Numbered from the stretch's first letter, positions 34,391-46,168 are shown. The stretch: DNA of 64,000 nt from CAVQSS01 sp963746605 (GCA_963746605.1 CAVVCH010000055.1:88836-152835), one strand, 5' to 3'. Program-made: numbers and translations. The notes: generated by a model from the letters alone, not told the origin.

Positions 34391-37300
34391 TTACTGGTTT
34401 AGAATCAGCGGCAGATACAGCAGGCTGCCGCCGGTGGTAACCTCCAGTGAAAGCTGCTGGTTGTTGTTGGCCACATAGGAATCCTGGACACTGGTGACGG
34501 AAGCGCTGAAGTTGATCCATCCTTTTTCTCTGGGCGTCACGACGATGGAAACCAGATTGCTTTGAAGGCTGCCCAGGGTCCCGATCGTGCAGGTCACCAC
34601 CCCCCCGGCCTGGGTGCAGCTTCCCTGTCCGCTGGCCGCCGAAACAAAATCAACCGAAGACGGCAGGGTGGCCGTCAGAACCACACTGGTGGCGTTTGAA
34701 ATCCCCTGATTGCCTACGGAGGCCTGGAAAGCGAGGGGAGTCCCCGTTTTCCCCGGGTTGGGATAGGCAAAGAGCATTAGGTCCGCATCCACCGAATAAT
34801 TCGTAAAACCGATCTGATAGGGGTCCGTCAGGGAATCCCCGGTGCCCCCATACAGGGCGTCGTACAAAACGGCATCAGCGAAATAATAAGGCCCTTCACC
34901 TCCATGGTTCTGAATGTCCTGTCTGGAAAAGTACAGGGACAAAAGATAGGTGCCCCCGGAAAGAGCCACATTTCCGGTCGTCGCCCGGGCCACGGCCAGG
35001 CCGTTCTTATCCAGGAGCCAGCCACTTAAATTATAGGTACTGGTAAAGAGTACGGATATTTCCGCCTCCACCACCAGGGTATCCCAGGCTCCGTCTCCGT
35101 TCGAATCCCACAGGTAATCCTTAAAATGTCGGGTTAACCGCACCCAAGGTGTATTCTCGGAGCCGGTTTTAAAGCCCCAGGAAAAAGGCCCATCCAGGGC
35201 ATTTCCCTGGGCATCCAGGATGGTCGAGGTCAGCGTTACGGTGTACTGAGTGTCGGCTGAAAAATTGGCGTTGGGACGAAAGAGAGCCGTTCGGGTAGAG
35301 GCGTTATAGCTGATCTGCCCGGAAACGGCGTCCCCATTCTTGTCGCTGACCGTAAAGGATTGGCTGGTAAGGCTGGCGGGATTCATGGGCTTATCAAACT
35401 GTACGGTGATTAACGCGGCATTCAACGAGACCCGGTCGTCACCCGCGCCCGGGCTGAAGCGGACCACCCGAGGAGGATAAATATTGACCTCCGTGGTAAA
35501 GGCCCAGACCGATCCGGAATTCAAAGGGACCCCGCTTACACTGGTAATGCCTGTAGTCACCGTAGCCGTATAGACGGTATTGTAGGCCAAAGCCGCCTTG
35601 GGGATAAAGGCGGCTTCCTGATCGGCCCCTCGATACGAGAGAAATCCCTCGACTTTTGTGCCCTGCGGGTCTTTCAGGAAAAAGGTGTTGCTGTTTATCG
35701 TCGAAGGATTGACCGGCTCACTAAATCCTATCACCAGGGGAGATTTAGGGTTGACCTGGCCGGCCCCCGATACGGGATTAAACATGACCAGTCGGGGAGC
35801 ATTAGTAATCGTGAAGGTCCCGCTGGTCCTGGTAGTAGTATTGATCCCGTCGCTGACTGAAATCTTTACCTGGCATTTGGTGCTGCTGGGGAATCCCCGG
35901 GTGTCCAGGCGGAAGGAGTTGGAAGCGCCGGTTGTCGCGTCGATGGTTAAGGGGTCCCAGTTGGCTCCGCCATCGGTACTTAAGGCCAGGGAGGAATAGA
36001 GGGTGCTCCCCGGGTCGGCGTCGGCGGCGGTCCAGATGATGGGCTGCTTTCCGCTCCAGCTATGGCCCGCCAAGGGGGCCGTGATGTTCAGTTGGGGACT
36101 GGTGGGGCTGGGGGTCATACTAAAAAGTACCGCTGTCCCGTGTTTTATTCGCAGTTGGCTGGTTCCGGCCGGGTAAGGGACCTTCAGGATAAATCGGGAT
36201 ATCCCCTCCACCGCCGGCCCGACCTCAAAGGGCTGACTGGAAAGGAGACCGGAGCCGTTATAAAACTCCAGGGCATACTCCCCTGCTGAAGGGGCCGTCC
36301 ATTCTCCTGGTTCCAAAACATACCAGGGGTCCACCGTAACGACGTTATCCGAAATCCTGATGGAACCCGAAGCCAGGAGCAGCGGCTCACCGGATTGTAA
36401 ATTCTCAACCAGACTGGCTTGGAAAAGCGAGAGCAACTGGTCATATTGCCACTTTACGGCCCAAAGCTTATATCCTACACTTTCAACCGGATCGGCATGC
36501 ATAAAATGCCTGATGGGCGAATCTTCCATAGCGGGTGAGCCGCTCAGGGACCACACACTCGGGCGCCTGTCTAACCTCAAGGGAACATCAAATCCTTCAC
36601 TGGCGTCGATATTGTTATAAACATAAAACTCACTGGAATAGTCCTCGAAATTTCCTAGCATATGGCCAAATTCATGGGCTAAGACGAAAGGATCGACGTC
36701 GTTACCTATGAGCACTGTTTTTTTATAGTAAGCATGTTCAATCCCAAACGGTCCCAACCAGGGATTAGGGAGGACTCCGACCAGGGCATCGTAATTAAAT
36801 TTGTAGGCCATCTTATTAAGTACCGCCATGAGCCGATGCTTATCGGCGTCTGTAGATTTTACAAAACTGTAACTGAACAATTCCGGAGGATCCCAAACCC
36901 TTTTTTGAGATAACCCACCGACCGCGGATAACCTGACTGGGGGCAATAGGATAAACCGACTGGAGTTTGGAGTGATTTTGATCGGCCTTATCTTGAATGT
37001 TTACGCAAGGAAGCGTTTCCAAGGGATCTTGACAGTCTACTACATTACCCGTTGCATTCCAGTCTCCCAAATAAATCGGTAGCAGCCCATAGCGAAAGGT
37101 TTTGGAATTCTTGATTAAATACCCGGCTTCGGTTGAGATAAAAGTCCTGGGTTTTGAACCCGGCTGACCGGCTGGTTCCACTTCAGTCTTTATGGTGAGG
37201 GTCCCGGATTGGGAAGGCGTGTACCCATAGTAATTGACGCTATCCGCTCCATCCGTTTTTTCATTCTTGTTGTAAGACTCGTCGGCGGTGGTAAAGGTCA

Positions 37301-38525
37301 GATATTCCCTTTTGATCGGGGTGCCATAAGGCGGGATCCAGGCTGACCCCTTGCCGGTCAAAGCCCAGGAATCAAAAGAACCGGTATTATTTTCCCACCA
37401 GGAAACCGTTAGATTGGCATCCAGGGTCTTCAGTTGCCAGTCCGGAGAGACATTGGGTTTTTTATCCCAACGGATATAAGTTTTAATCACCGTAGGCTTT
37501 CCTTTGATTAAAGCGGCGTTCTCCACCACCTGGACCGCCGTAACCGTGATCTTATCTGTCAGATCCGGCATGGTCCAAAAAGACCATATTTTGCCGGTCT
37601 TTAGCGGACCCCCGTTAGCTCCTTTGATCCAACTGGAACGGTTGGCTGCCTTGGCATTCGTTTCTCCCCAAACCTCTGCTACGTAATAAACTCCGTCCAG
37701 CAGTCCGCCGGAGGGTATGAAGGTGGCAACTTTATTATCGTCACTGAATTCATAAGAGCCTTCTACATAAGCCTTATTCCCATCCTTATCCCAGTAGAAG
37801 ACGGTCAGGGTGTCTTCATTGATCGAATCGGGATCAAAGGGGGTGGTGAAGGTGGCCGTTATGGCCGGTTGGTCAAAATCGACATTTTTCGACTGGTCCG
37901 CCGGGGTGATCTGCTCCACCTGGAAACAAAGATCGGGACCGGAAAAATGGTCGATGGTGATGGCGTCATAGTTAAGGATCTTGCAGGAGATGGTGGCATG
38001 TCCCGGATCCCATTCGCAGACCTGCAGGGTGATCTGGAAGCCGATATCGACGCCGGAAGGAAGAGTGGCCGTAATGTTGAAAGGCCAGTCGAAAATGGGC
38101 AGTAAAGAGGTCCCCTCCTGGCTGGATTCATGGACCGGGGTAGGTTCGTTGGAACCGGCGGGATAATAAAAAATGGAAATATCACGCTGGACATGAAAAA
38201 AATCGGGGGCGTTTCCATTATAGGTGGTGAGGGTGTTGCCGGAAAGGGAGATGGGGCCGATCACTCCGTCGGAACACAGGAAATTCTCCTGCTGTCGATA
38301 GGCCGTGATGGCTCCACCGCCGCCGGAGACATGGTCCTGCTTGCTGCCGAAGACGAAATTCCCCGTGGCGGTCACATTGATCTTCATACCGTTCCAGGGA
38401 ATATCCGGGAAGGAACGGGTGGTGGTCCGGGCCGATAGGGAATAGGGAACGATCAAGAACAGTAAAACGACGGCGGCGAATGAAACGGCGGCAGGATGCG
38501 AAAAGGGGTTTTTATGTCTATTCAT
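34391..38525 (-). CDS. large secreted zinc metalloprotease with Ig-like domains (frameshifted)
   Basis: From ATG 38525 (GGGAG upstream) to 34391, about 1,378 residues when one base in the AAAAAAGGG run at 36898-36906 is deleted; as written it is two frames. Order: signal peptide (about 1-28), N-terminal beta region with a Big_5-type Ig-like domain, then the catalytic VLAHEFGHMLGNFEDY (HExxH zinc site), followed by repeats of Big_5/SbsA-like domains (FNPVSGAGQVNPKSPLVIGFSEPV and FSPGAGDDRVSLNAALITVQFDKPM), a DUF11-like domain, and the tail LLYLPLILNQ. Secreted peptidase, perhaps anchored by the tail. Next gene upstream is a second protease. Confidence 0.75.
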
Positions 38526-38551
38526 GAATGGTCTCCCATATCGAGGCTCGG

Positions 38552-40475
38552 CTAATTTCCTAGAAACGATCCGTTTATCATTAGGGGTAAGTAGAGTTTC
38601 CAATTCTGACTCCAATACGGCACCTCTATACTCGTGGTAGTCCACAAACTGGCCCCGCATTGGTTTTCCTTCCGGACCCGGTAATAATAGCTGCCCATGG
38701 GCAGGTTTTTTTCAAAGGGAGTAGGGTGGGGGCAGCGCGTGGTAAATAGGGACGGCATCGGAATAATCGGCCTTGGTGGCCCGTTGGCGCAGATAGCGGT
38801 TCGCGCTGAGAATCGCACGCCCCATTGGACGGAATAGTCGCCTCCTCCGTAGGGAAGGGCGGCCATCCAGGACAGGGTTTCCCAAAACGGAAACAGAGCA
38901 TTGCCGTCTCGAGGACACCATTGATGGTTTTCTGTTCCCCCTGGGCCACGGTGAACACTTCGGCCTCGTCGATCATCATATCCCAGTTCATGGACCCGTG
39001 ATTGTCAAACCACTCGCTGGTAAACCGCCGTGGGCTGCCCTCTTGCCACAGATAGCAATTAGCGATTTCCGAATAGAAATAGATTTTGAACTTTCCCGGA
39101 GCCAGGGCCACGGAGTAAAAACCGCCAGGGTTGGTTTTGACAGCGCTGATTATCTGGAAAGCCGACCGGGGTCGTTTCTTTCCAGATTTGAACCTCGACA
39201 TGTTCAATCGGCAGGTCCGTCGTAGCCGGTTACCGTGCCGGAAAGGGACGTGTCCGGGACAAAAGTCTCCGGATAAATGTTAATGATGGCGTTATCCAAT
39301 ATCGGAGCGGCCTCCCCATAGATCTGGTCGACCGCATAGTAGGTGTCGGACAAACCGCCCCAGCCCAGGTTGACATGGAGCAGATTGCTTAGGTTATCGG
39401 TGCGGTAGCCCGTCAACGACCACGACATGGTTGGCGACCGCCTTGACGGATAATTGGACGGTCAACAGGATCGGCAAGCGGTTGTCCAATTGTTCCTTAA
39501 AAACGTTAAACCAGGTGGCTGAAGAGGCGTACCCAGCCCGGTTGACTTGCGTGGCAGCCGTTGGAATACTTAAAGAAAACCGACAGCGCATCGTTGGCAT
39601 TGACGATGGCGGCTGAACTCGACCGGCGGAGGAGTCCATACTGGGTATCGATAGCGATCCCCACGTCGGACATGAGGCGGGCCACGGCCTGACGTTGAGC
39701 GAGTCGTTTCCCCTCCGTTGTAGCTCTCGAGCATATTGCCCCAATCATACGGATGGTTGAAATCGGCGAATAAATAGGACCGTAGGACCGACGAATAGCC
39801 ATGGCTGCCTTGGCCGGAGACCGGATATTTCCAGTAGAACATAAGCTGCGCCATGGCCGTGGCCGAGCAGCCGGTCGGTATGGTGTCCGGATCGGGTACA
39901 TAGAGATTATAGGGGTCCCACTGGCTCCAGCTTGGAGGTTAACAAGGGGAGCATCTCCCCCGAACCTAGGGTTTGCTTAAGGGGGACATCGTTGAGCAGC
40001 AGATCCCAGGAAGCTCCGTTTCTATCCGATTTGGGCCACATCCGGTTTTTCTGCGGTCGGCTGTCCGGCTAATTGGGTCTTTCCCCTGGTTGTATCCCAG
40101 GACGCTCCCGAGTCATTAAGAGCCGACTCTTGAACAGCCTTGCAGAAAAGGATGGTCTTTAACTTGATCAAAATCCCCCTCGTAAGCGATAAAGGCGACA
40201 GGAGACAGTTCGGTCAGGGATGGGATCAGGATAAACCCCCGGGGTTGCAGCTTGACCAGGTAACCGATTTTTTCACCCTGATAGTTCAGAGGAAAAAGGG
40301 CGTGAAACGCGAAATCCGTCTGGGTCAGCCGCTGGTTTCTTTTCGAGTTCTCCAGGCCGACCCAGACCCGAGCCGCCTTTTCGGCCTCCAAATCCTCCAC
40401 CAGTCTGGCCGAGAGAAGGCAGGGACTTAGGACCAACAAAAAAACAACCAGCCATCCAGTAAGCCTTTTTATCAT
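38552..40475 (-). pseudogene. C10-family (streptopain-like) cysteine protease with many frame breaks
   Basis: Signal peptide, then a C10 prodomain (AARVWVGLENSKRN, FILIPSLTELSPVAFIAYEG), catalytic part with PTGCSATAMAQLMFYWKYP (active-site Cys) and VANHVVVVDGYRTDN plus HVNLGWGGLSDTYYAVD (active-site His region), a carboxypeptidase-regulatory-like beta domain (TNPGGFYSVALAPGKFKIY), an Fn3-like domain and the tail LYLPLMINGSFLGN. The pieces sit in at least eight frames. Checking the junctions by hand, each one I could resolve is repaired by deleting one base (for example at GAC GGG CTA, GAG GGG, AAC GGC TGC). Pseudogene as written, but possibly intact in the organism. Confidence 0.8.
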
Positions 40476-40648
40476 TTTCTTGTCCTGTTTTCGATGAGTT
40501 AAACCCTATTGTCTTGTTTATATTACTTTTCGGGCCTCGACTTTCGCCGAGTGACTGGATATTAAACAGTATTGCAAGAGACTTATCGGCTACAAAAGAA
40601 TATGAATAAAGTTTTTTGAATTTCTTGAATCTTTGTCCTCTCGAATCC

Positions 40649-41816
40649 TCAGGTCGTCCGCAAGGCCTCGACAATGTTCAGTCGGGCGGCCCGGAAGGCG
40701 GGCAGGAAGCCGCCGACCAGGCCCATGATCAGGGCGAAGCCGAGGGTTTCCAAGGCGATGCGGCCGTTCAGGACAAAACCGAAGGCCAGTTCGGAAAAGG
40801 TCTGCCAGTTGATGGTGGAGATGGTCACCCACTGCATGCCGGAGGCGGCCAGCAGGCCCAGAATCCCCCCCAGGGCGCCGAGAAACAACGATTCCAACAG
40901 GAAGGCCCCCAGTATATTCTTCCGCCGAAAACCCAAAGCCCGTAGGGTGCCGATTTCAATGGTTCGGTTGGCCACCGCCGCGTACATGGTTACCATGGCA
41001 CCGATCATAGCCCCTACCGAAAAAATGATGGTCATGGACAGACCCAGAATCCGGATGAAACGGGCCATGACTTCCGACTGGTCGGCGTAGAACTGCGTCT
41101 CTCTCTTGGCCGTTACCGTCAGGCGGGGGTTGGATTCAAGCTGCTGCTTCAGGCCGCCGAAGGCGGTCGGATCACGCAATTTCAGGATCAGCGAGGAATA
41201 AACCGGCCGGCGGAAGGTGTTCATGAGCAGATCGGCGTCGGCCCAAATCTCTGAGTCAAACCCCGTCCGCCCGGCATCGAAGATCCCCACCACCCGCCAA
41301 TCCCTTAACCCAAATCGGAGGCTTTCGCCCAAGCCGGTTCCTTTGAACCGCTGGGCAATGCTTCCTCCGACCAGGATTTCCGAATGTCCCGGGCTTGATG
41401 AAGCGGCCGGAATTGAGCTTGACCTGGGGACGGAGAAGCAGGGAGATTTCAGTAATGCCCCGAATGGAAACATTCCCTGTCGCCTTGGTTCCGGCCTTGG
41501 GTAGGGCAATCAGGACCATGACCTCTCGTGCCACCAGGGGTTTCCCGCCGGACCCTACGGCGATTTCCGGCTGCGTTTCCACGATGGCGGCTTCCGAACG
41601 TTGAACGACGCTGACTACTTCGCTGTCGGCCGACCGGCGGACCACCACCACATTGTCCGGGGACCCGGTTTCCACCAGGGTTCTTTTCAATCCCTCGGCC
41701 AGCATGAGGACGGCGGCGAAAACAAAGACCACCAGGGCCATGCCGGTGGCCGTAAGAATGGTGGTCATTTTACGCGTCCAGAGATTGCGGAAACTGTAGC
41801 TGAGGGGAAGGCGCAT
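40649..41816 (-). CDS. MacB/FtsX-like ABC transporter permease (frameshifted)
   Basis: Two frames (41816 to about 41390; about 41390 to 40649) join after deleting one G in the CCCGGG at 41388-41394, giving about 388 residues. N-terminal helix LWTRKMTTILTATGMALVVFVFAAVLM, a MacB periplasmic core domain, then three C-terminal helices (IFSVGAMIGAMVTMYAAVANR, LGALGGILGLLAASG, LGFALIMGLVGGFLPAFRAARLNIVEALR), the FtsX-type permease fold with RTIEIGTLRALGF. Downstream of the MacA-like gene. No ATPase gene is in the window, so the energising partner is missing here. Confidence 0.8.
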
Positions 41817-41918
41817 AGTTTTGGTCGCAAGTTGCTGGTTGCTGGTTACAGGTTGCAGGGCCCTGGCTGAAAATGTTTATTAAGGTTAAAAACCAAAGCA
41901 AGGCGGTGAGAGTTCTCA

Positions 41919-42105
41919 AACTCGAAATCCGAAACAAATTCAAAATTCAAATGTCTCAATGTCCAAAACTTAGACCATAAATACCCTGCCGTGTAATCGC
42001 GGGCGCAACGATCAATCCCCATCAGTGGCTTGGAGGAGGCCGGAAACCATTGGGGTTGGTCATTTGAATTTGTTTCGAGTTTCGGATTTCGTGCTTCGAA
42101 TTTAA
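41919..42105. repeat. long inverted-repeat element (GAAATCCGAAAC family), copy 2
   Basis: Left arm 41919-41951 (AACTCGAAATCCGAAACAAATTC...) and right arm 42061-42105 (GAATTTGTTTCGAGTTTCGG...) in the gap between the permease and MacA-like genes. Same family as 20028-20272. Confidence 0.65.
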
Positions 42106-42136
42106 TTTTCCCAAGCTGTCCTGCTGGCGATCGGTT

Positions 42137-43360
42137 TTACTTCTCCGCCACTTTGACCCGGTTCCCATCCTTCAATCCCTTGGGGGGATTGAGAATCACC
42201 TTGTCACCGGCCTGGAGGCCCCGAGACACTTGAACAAGATCCGCCAGCGGAGGTCCTTTAACGATGGGAACTTCCCAGACCTGGTCCCCTTTTAATTGAA
42301 AAACGACAGTCCGGTCGTCCTTGGAAACTACGGCGGAGGGATTCAACCCGAGTTTGGGTTTTTCATCCCCGGCAATGGGCCGGGAGAGAAAGGCCACTTT
42401 GGCGCTCATCTCCGGCAGAACGCGGTCATCTTTTTTCAAAAATTTTACCTTGGTCTGGACTGTGGCTTTGGACCGGTCGGCCGTGGGAACAACCATATGG
42501 ACCCGTCCCGGGAAACGTTCCTCCGGGAAGGCGTCCAAAGTAATCTCACAGGGCTGCCCGACTTTAACTTTTTCCAGGTTGATCTCGGAGACATCGGCTT
42601 CCACGATTAATGATTCCATGTCGGCCATGGTCACCACCGCCGCCTTGGCGTTGATCGATGACCCGAAAGGGGCCACCACCTCACCCACATCGGCGTTCTT
42701 GGTCAGAACCACCCCATCGAACGGGGCCCGGATCAAGGTATATTCCAGCGCCACCCGAACGGCCTGAAGCGCCGATTCGGCCGCTTTGATCTGGGCGAGC
42801 GCGGCCGCTTCGGAGGCCAGGGACTGCTGAATTTTGGCCTCGGCGGCGTCGTAATCGGACTGGGAGACGGCCTGGGCCTGTATCAGTTTCCGGTAGCGTT
42901 CGAAACGCAGACGGTCGTTGGTGACACCGGCCCGGATCTGGTTGAGATTGGCCTGGGCGGCATTGAGGTTGGCCTGAGCCTGGGCAGCCTGGGCCTGGAG
43001 GTCGGCATTTTCCAATCGGGCCAGGATCTGCCCTTTTTGGACCCGCGACCCCTCTTCCACAGCCAGGGTTTCCAGTCGTCCGGTTCCTTTGGAGGCCACG
43101 GCCGCTTTCCGTTGGGCCACCACGTACCCGCTGGCGTTCAGGAGGGTAATCGGCTGAGAAGGATAGACCAGGGAGACGGTGGTCACCGAGACTTCCGGGG
43201 AGGGACGCAGATAGCCCCGGCCATACCCCAGCCCGATCAATCCCAACAGGAGGAGGATCAGCAAGACCCAGACAAATTTTCTTCTCTTGGAACGTCCATA
43301 CGTGACCGGTTCTTTTTCGGACCGGGAAATTCTAAGTTGGGACAGGTCTTCCTTTTCCAT
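42137..43360 (-). CDS. MacA-like periplasmic adaptor (HlyD/RND membrane fusion protein)
   Basis: 407 residues: cytoplasmic basic N-terminus, one transmembrane helix (VWVLLILLLLGLIGLGYG), barrel-sandwich hybrid halves (SKGTGRLETLAVEEGSRVQKGQILARLEN and APFDGVVLTKNADVGEVV), a long coiled-coil hairpin (AQAQANLNAAQANLNQIR...AAEAKIQQSLASEAAALAQIKAAES), then beta-barrel domains. Functions with MacB-type ABC permeases to export macrolides, lipids or peptides through an outer-membrane channel. Followed by the FtsX-like permease gene. Confidence 0.9.
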   Translation of the reverse strand: MEKEDLSQLRISRSEKEPVTYGRSKRRKFVWVLLILLLLGLIGLGYGRGYLRPSPEVSVTTVSLVYPSQPITLLNASGYVVAQRKAAVASKGTGRLETLAVEEGSRVQKGQILARLENADLQAQAAQAQANLNAAQANLNQIRAGVTNDRLRFERYRKLIQAQAVSQSDYDAAEAKIQQSLASEAAALAQIKAAESALQAVRVALEYTLIRAPFDGVVLTKNADVGEVVAPFGSSINAKAAVVTMADMESLIVEADVSEINLEKVKVGQPCEITLDAFPEERFPGRVHMVVPTADRSKATVQTKVKFLKKDDRVLPEMSAKVAFLSRPIAGDEKPKLGLNPSAVVSKDDRTVVFQLKGDQVWEVPIVKGPPLADLVQVSRGLQAGDKVILNPPKGLKDGNRVKVAEK

Positions 43361-43367
43361 TTTGCGT

Positions 43368-43396
43368 TTGCCTTTTAGTTGAGTTTAGGCTATAAT
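43368..43396 (+). promoter_or_regulatory. promoter of tRNA-Arg(CCG)
   Basis: TTGCCT (43368-43373), a 17-base spacer and a perfect TATAAT (43391-43396). Confidence 0.7.
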
Positions 43397-43442
43397 TCTT
43401 TTTTTAAAAACATTTTTACCATTCCCCCTGATCCCTCATCGT

Positions 43443-43519
43443 GGGCGATTAGCTCAGTTGGATAGAGCGTTGGTCTCCGGAACCAAAGGCCGTGGGTTCA
43501 AGTCCCGCATCGCCCACCA
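43443..43519 (+). tRNA. tRNA-Arg (anticodon CCG)
   Basis: 77 nt: acceptor GGGCGAT pairs fully with ATCGCCC, D-arm AGCTCAGTTGGATAGAGC, anticodon stem TTGGT/ACCAA around CTCCGGA (CCG), T-loop TTCAAGT, encoded ACCA end. Reads CGG codons. Confidence 0.97.
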
Positions 43520-43737
43520 TTTATCCATTTTTTTATAGCTTGAAATTTGCGTGAAGGTCAAGCCTCGTTTTAACGCCCTCTTCCAGCTCATCCCTGTTAA
43601 CAATTAAGAATTGACAATTGATTATTGATTATTAATGCGGAGGAAAGGGGGACCTTCCGGAACGGATCCGCTTTCAGGGAACCGTCCGGAAGGATGAAGG
43701 TCGTTTCGACAACCGATCGGGTTAGGGGAAAGGGGAA

Positions 43738-44857
43738 TTATTCTTTCGGCGGAACCGGGATCAGTTCATAACGGCGCGTCCCCAGGCCGATTTCCTCGCC
43801 ATAGGCCAACTGCACTTCCCAGTCGATCTGAGGGTAAACCCCGCGAAATTTGTCTTCCCCGGGGTCAAAATTATTGGTCAAGGCGGAATCCCGGTTCCCG
43901 GGTTCCTGGTTGACCAGATCGACCGAGGCCTGGTCGATGGCCACCGGGTCGGTGGAAGCCAGGATACCGATATCCCGGACGATGGGCCGATCGGCATGGC
44001 CGTAGCAATCGCAGGCCGGGGAGATATCGGTCAAGAAATTCAGGAACAGAGACCTTCCCTCTTTGCCTTTCAATACCCCGACCGTGTGCTCCACCATCTT
44101 CTGCTGAAAAATGGGGATGGATTCATTCCATTGAATTTGAATGGCCCCCTGGGGGCAGGTCAGAATGCATTCGCCGCAGCCCACACAGGTTTCCGGGTTG
44201 ATCTTCGATTTTTCGTCTTCCAGGGCGATGGCGCCTTGGGCGCAGTGACTGACGCACTCCCCGCAGCCGATACATTTCTTGCGGGCTACCTTGGGAGCGA
44301 TATTGGAATGCTGGCTGAGCTTTCCTTCCCGGGAGGCGCAGCCCATACCCAGGTTCTTGATAGTCCCGCCGAAACCGGCCAGTTCATGTCCCTTGAAGTG
44401 GGCCACGCTGATCAAGGCGTCGGCCTCCACCACATCGGCGGCAATGGAGACGGTCTTAAAGATTTTTCGGTTGATAGTCACCTTCAGCGACGATTTCCCC
44501 TTCAGCCCGTCGGCAATGATCAGCGGCGCCCCGACCGTTTCGAAGGAAAACCCATTTTCCAGGGCCGTCTGAAGATGAGAAACGCTTTCGGCTCGAGTAC
44601 CCACATAGAGGGTGTTGGCGTCGGTGATAAACGGCTTGCCCGCCCCAGGCCTTGACCTTGTCGGTGACCGGGCGCAGGTAGATGGGACGGACATAGGCCG
44701 TGTTTCCCTTTTCCCCGAAATGAATTTTGACGGCCACCAGGCTGTTTTTGGCCAGGGGTCTGGAAAAGGGCACCTTGTCCAGCAGTTGGCTGATCCGCTG
44801 CAGCCGGTTCTCCTTCAACGAAGTCTTCAGATCGATGAAATAAACGGGTGATGGCAT
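43738..44857 (-). CDS. DUF362 ferredoxin-type iron-sulfur protein (frameshifted)
   Basis: Two frames (44857 to about 44640 and about 44640 to 43738) join into about 373 residues if one base of GGGGCGGG (44636-44646 on the plus strand) is deleted. DUF362 domain: KNSLVAVKIHFGEKGNTAYVRP near the start, VVEADALISVAHFKGHELAGFGGTIKNLGMG, then two 4Fe-4S clusters CIGCGECVSHCAQGAI and CVGCGECILTCPQGAI, then the DPVAIDQASVDLVNQ end. Members are common in anaerobes; role in electron transfer is inferred. Confidence 0.82.
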
Positions 44858-45011
44858 AAATCCTCCTCACGAGGCGCTGAGCGCGGAGCGCGGAGCGTTA
44901 AAATCAAAACAAAACTGCAGTTGGACGCCCACCCGGGTTTTTTTATACCCCTGGCGTCGAGACAATCTTTGGCTTATATGACGCTTGGCGCTCTGCGCTT
45001 CGCGCCCCGCG

Positions 45012-46151
45012 TCATATAACCCCCATCCCCTTCAGCACCGAAAGCATGACCGCCGCGGCCAGGACCGAGCCGACCTGTCCGCCCGCGTTGGCCCCCATGG
45101 CGTGCATGAGCAGGTAATTTCTTTTGTTGTACTTGAACCCTTCTTTTTGGACTACCCGGGCCGACATGGGAAAGGCGGAAATTCCGGCTGCCCCGATCAA
45201 GGGATTCACCTTGCCGCCGGTCAAAACCATCAGGGCTTTCCCAAAGAGGACCCCGCAGGCCGTGTCCAGACAAATGGCCAACAGGCCCAGGGCCAGAATG
45301 ATCAAGGTTTGGGATTTGACGAATTCCGGCCCGCTCATGGTGGCGCCGATGGAGATGCCCAGGAGTAAGGTAACAATATTCGATATCTCATTTTCCGAGG
45401 CCTTGGTTAATCGGCCGACCACCCCGGATTCCTTCATCAGGTTTCCGAGCATGATGGTGGCCAGCAGGGGCAAGCCTTTGGGGGCAATAAATCCCCCCAC
45501 GATGGTAATGACGATGGGAAAGAGAATCCGGGTTGTTTTGGAAACGGTCTTTTTACTGGTTTTCATGACGATCTGCCGTTCTTTTTCCGTGGTCAGCATT
45601 CTCATAATAGGCGGCTGAAGCACCGGAACCAGCGACATATAAGAATAGGCCGCCACCGAAACCGCTCCCAGCAAATGAGGGGCATATTGGGAGGCGACAT
45701 AAATAACCGTAGGGCCGTCGCAGGCCCCGATGATCCCGATGGTCACCGCATCCAGCTTACTGAATCCCAGGGCCAACGCCAGAAGCAAGGTCAAGAAAAT
45801 TCCACATTGCCCGGCAGCCCCCAGGAGAAAAGTATAGGGATTCTCCAGAACAGGGCCGAAATCGGTCATGGCTCCGATACCGACAAAGATAAGCAACGGA
45901 AACAATTCCGTTATAACGCCGGCATCATAAATAATCCGCAGGAATCCGTCCTTACCCATAAGCTCCGCCAGGGGAATGTTGACGATGATCGCCCCAAATC
46001 CGATGGGCAGCAAAAGCAACGGCTCAAAATCCTTCTTTATTCCCAAATACAGGAGAAGACAACCGACAGCGATCATAACCACGTTAGACCACTGGAGATA
46101 CACAAACCCGGCGATGAGTCCGGATAATCCGCTTAAGATGGCTTCGAGCAT
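45012..46151 (-). CDS. oadB: sodium-ion-translocating decarboxylase beta subunit
   Basis: 379 residues with about ten transmembrane helices. Signatures of OadB/MmdB/GcdB: LPIGFGAIIVNIP, IGACDGPTVIYVASQYAPHLLGAVSVAAYSYMSLVPVLQPPIM (the Asp in CDGPT is a Na+ site) and LGISIGATMSGPEFV, MHAMGANAGGQVGSVLAAAV. Couples decarboxylation of a carboxybiotinyl substrate to Na+ export. Alpha (carboxyltransferase) and biotin subunits are not in the window. The 44-residue gene just upstream looks like the gamma subunit. Confidence 0.94.
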   Translation of the reverse strand: MLEAILSGLSGLIAGFVYLQWSNVVMIAVGCLLLYLGIKKDFEPLLLLPIGFGAIIVNIPLAELMGKDGFLRIIYDAGVITELFPLLIFVGIGAMTDFGPVLENPYTFLLGAAGQCGIFLTLLLALALGFSKLDAVTIGIIGACDGPTVIYVASQYAPHLLGAVSVAAYSYMSLVPVLQPPIMRMLTTEKERQIVMKTSKKTVSKTTRILFPIVITIVGGFIAPKGLPLLATIMLGNLMKESGVVGRLTKASENEISNIVTLLLGISIGATMSGPEFVKSQTLIILALGLLAICLDTACGVLFGKALMVLTGGKVNPLIGAAGISAFPMSARVVQKEGFKYNKRNYLLMHAMGANAGGQVGSVLAAAVMLSVLKGMGVI

Positions 46152-46168
46152 GACTTACTTCCCCTTTC

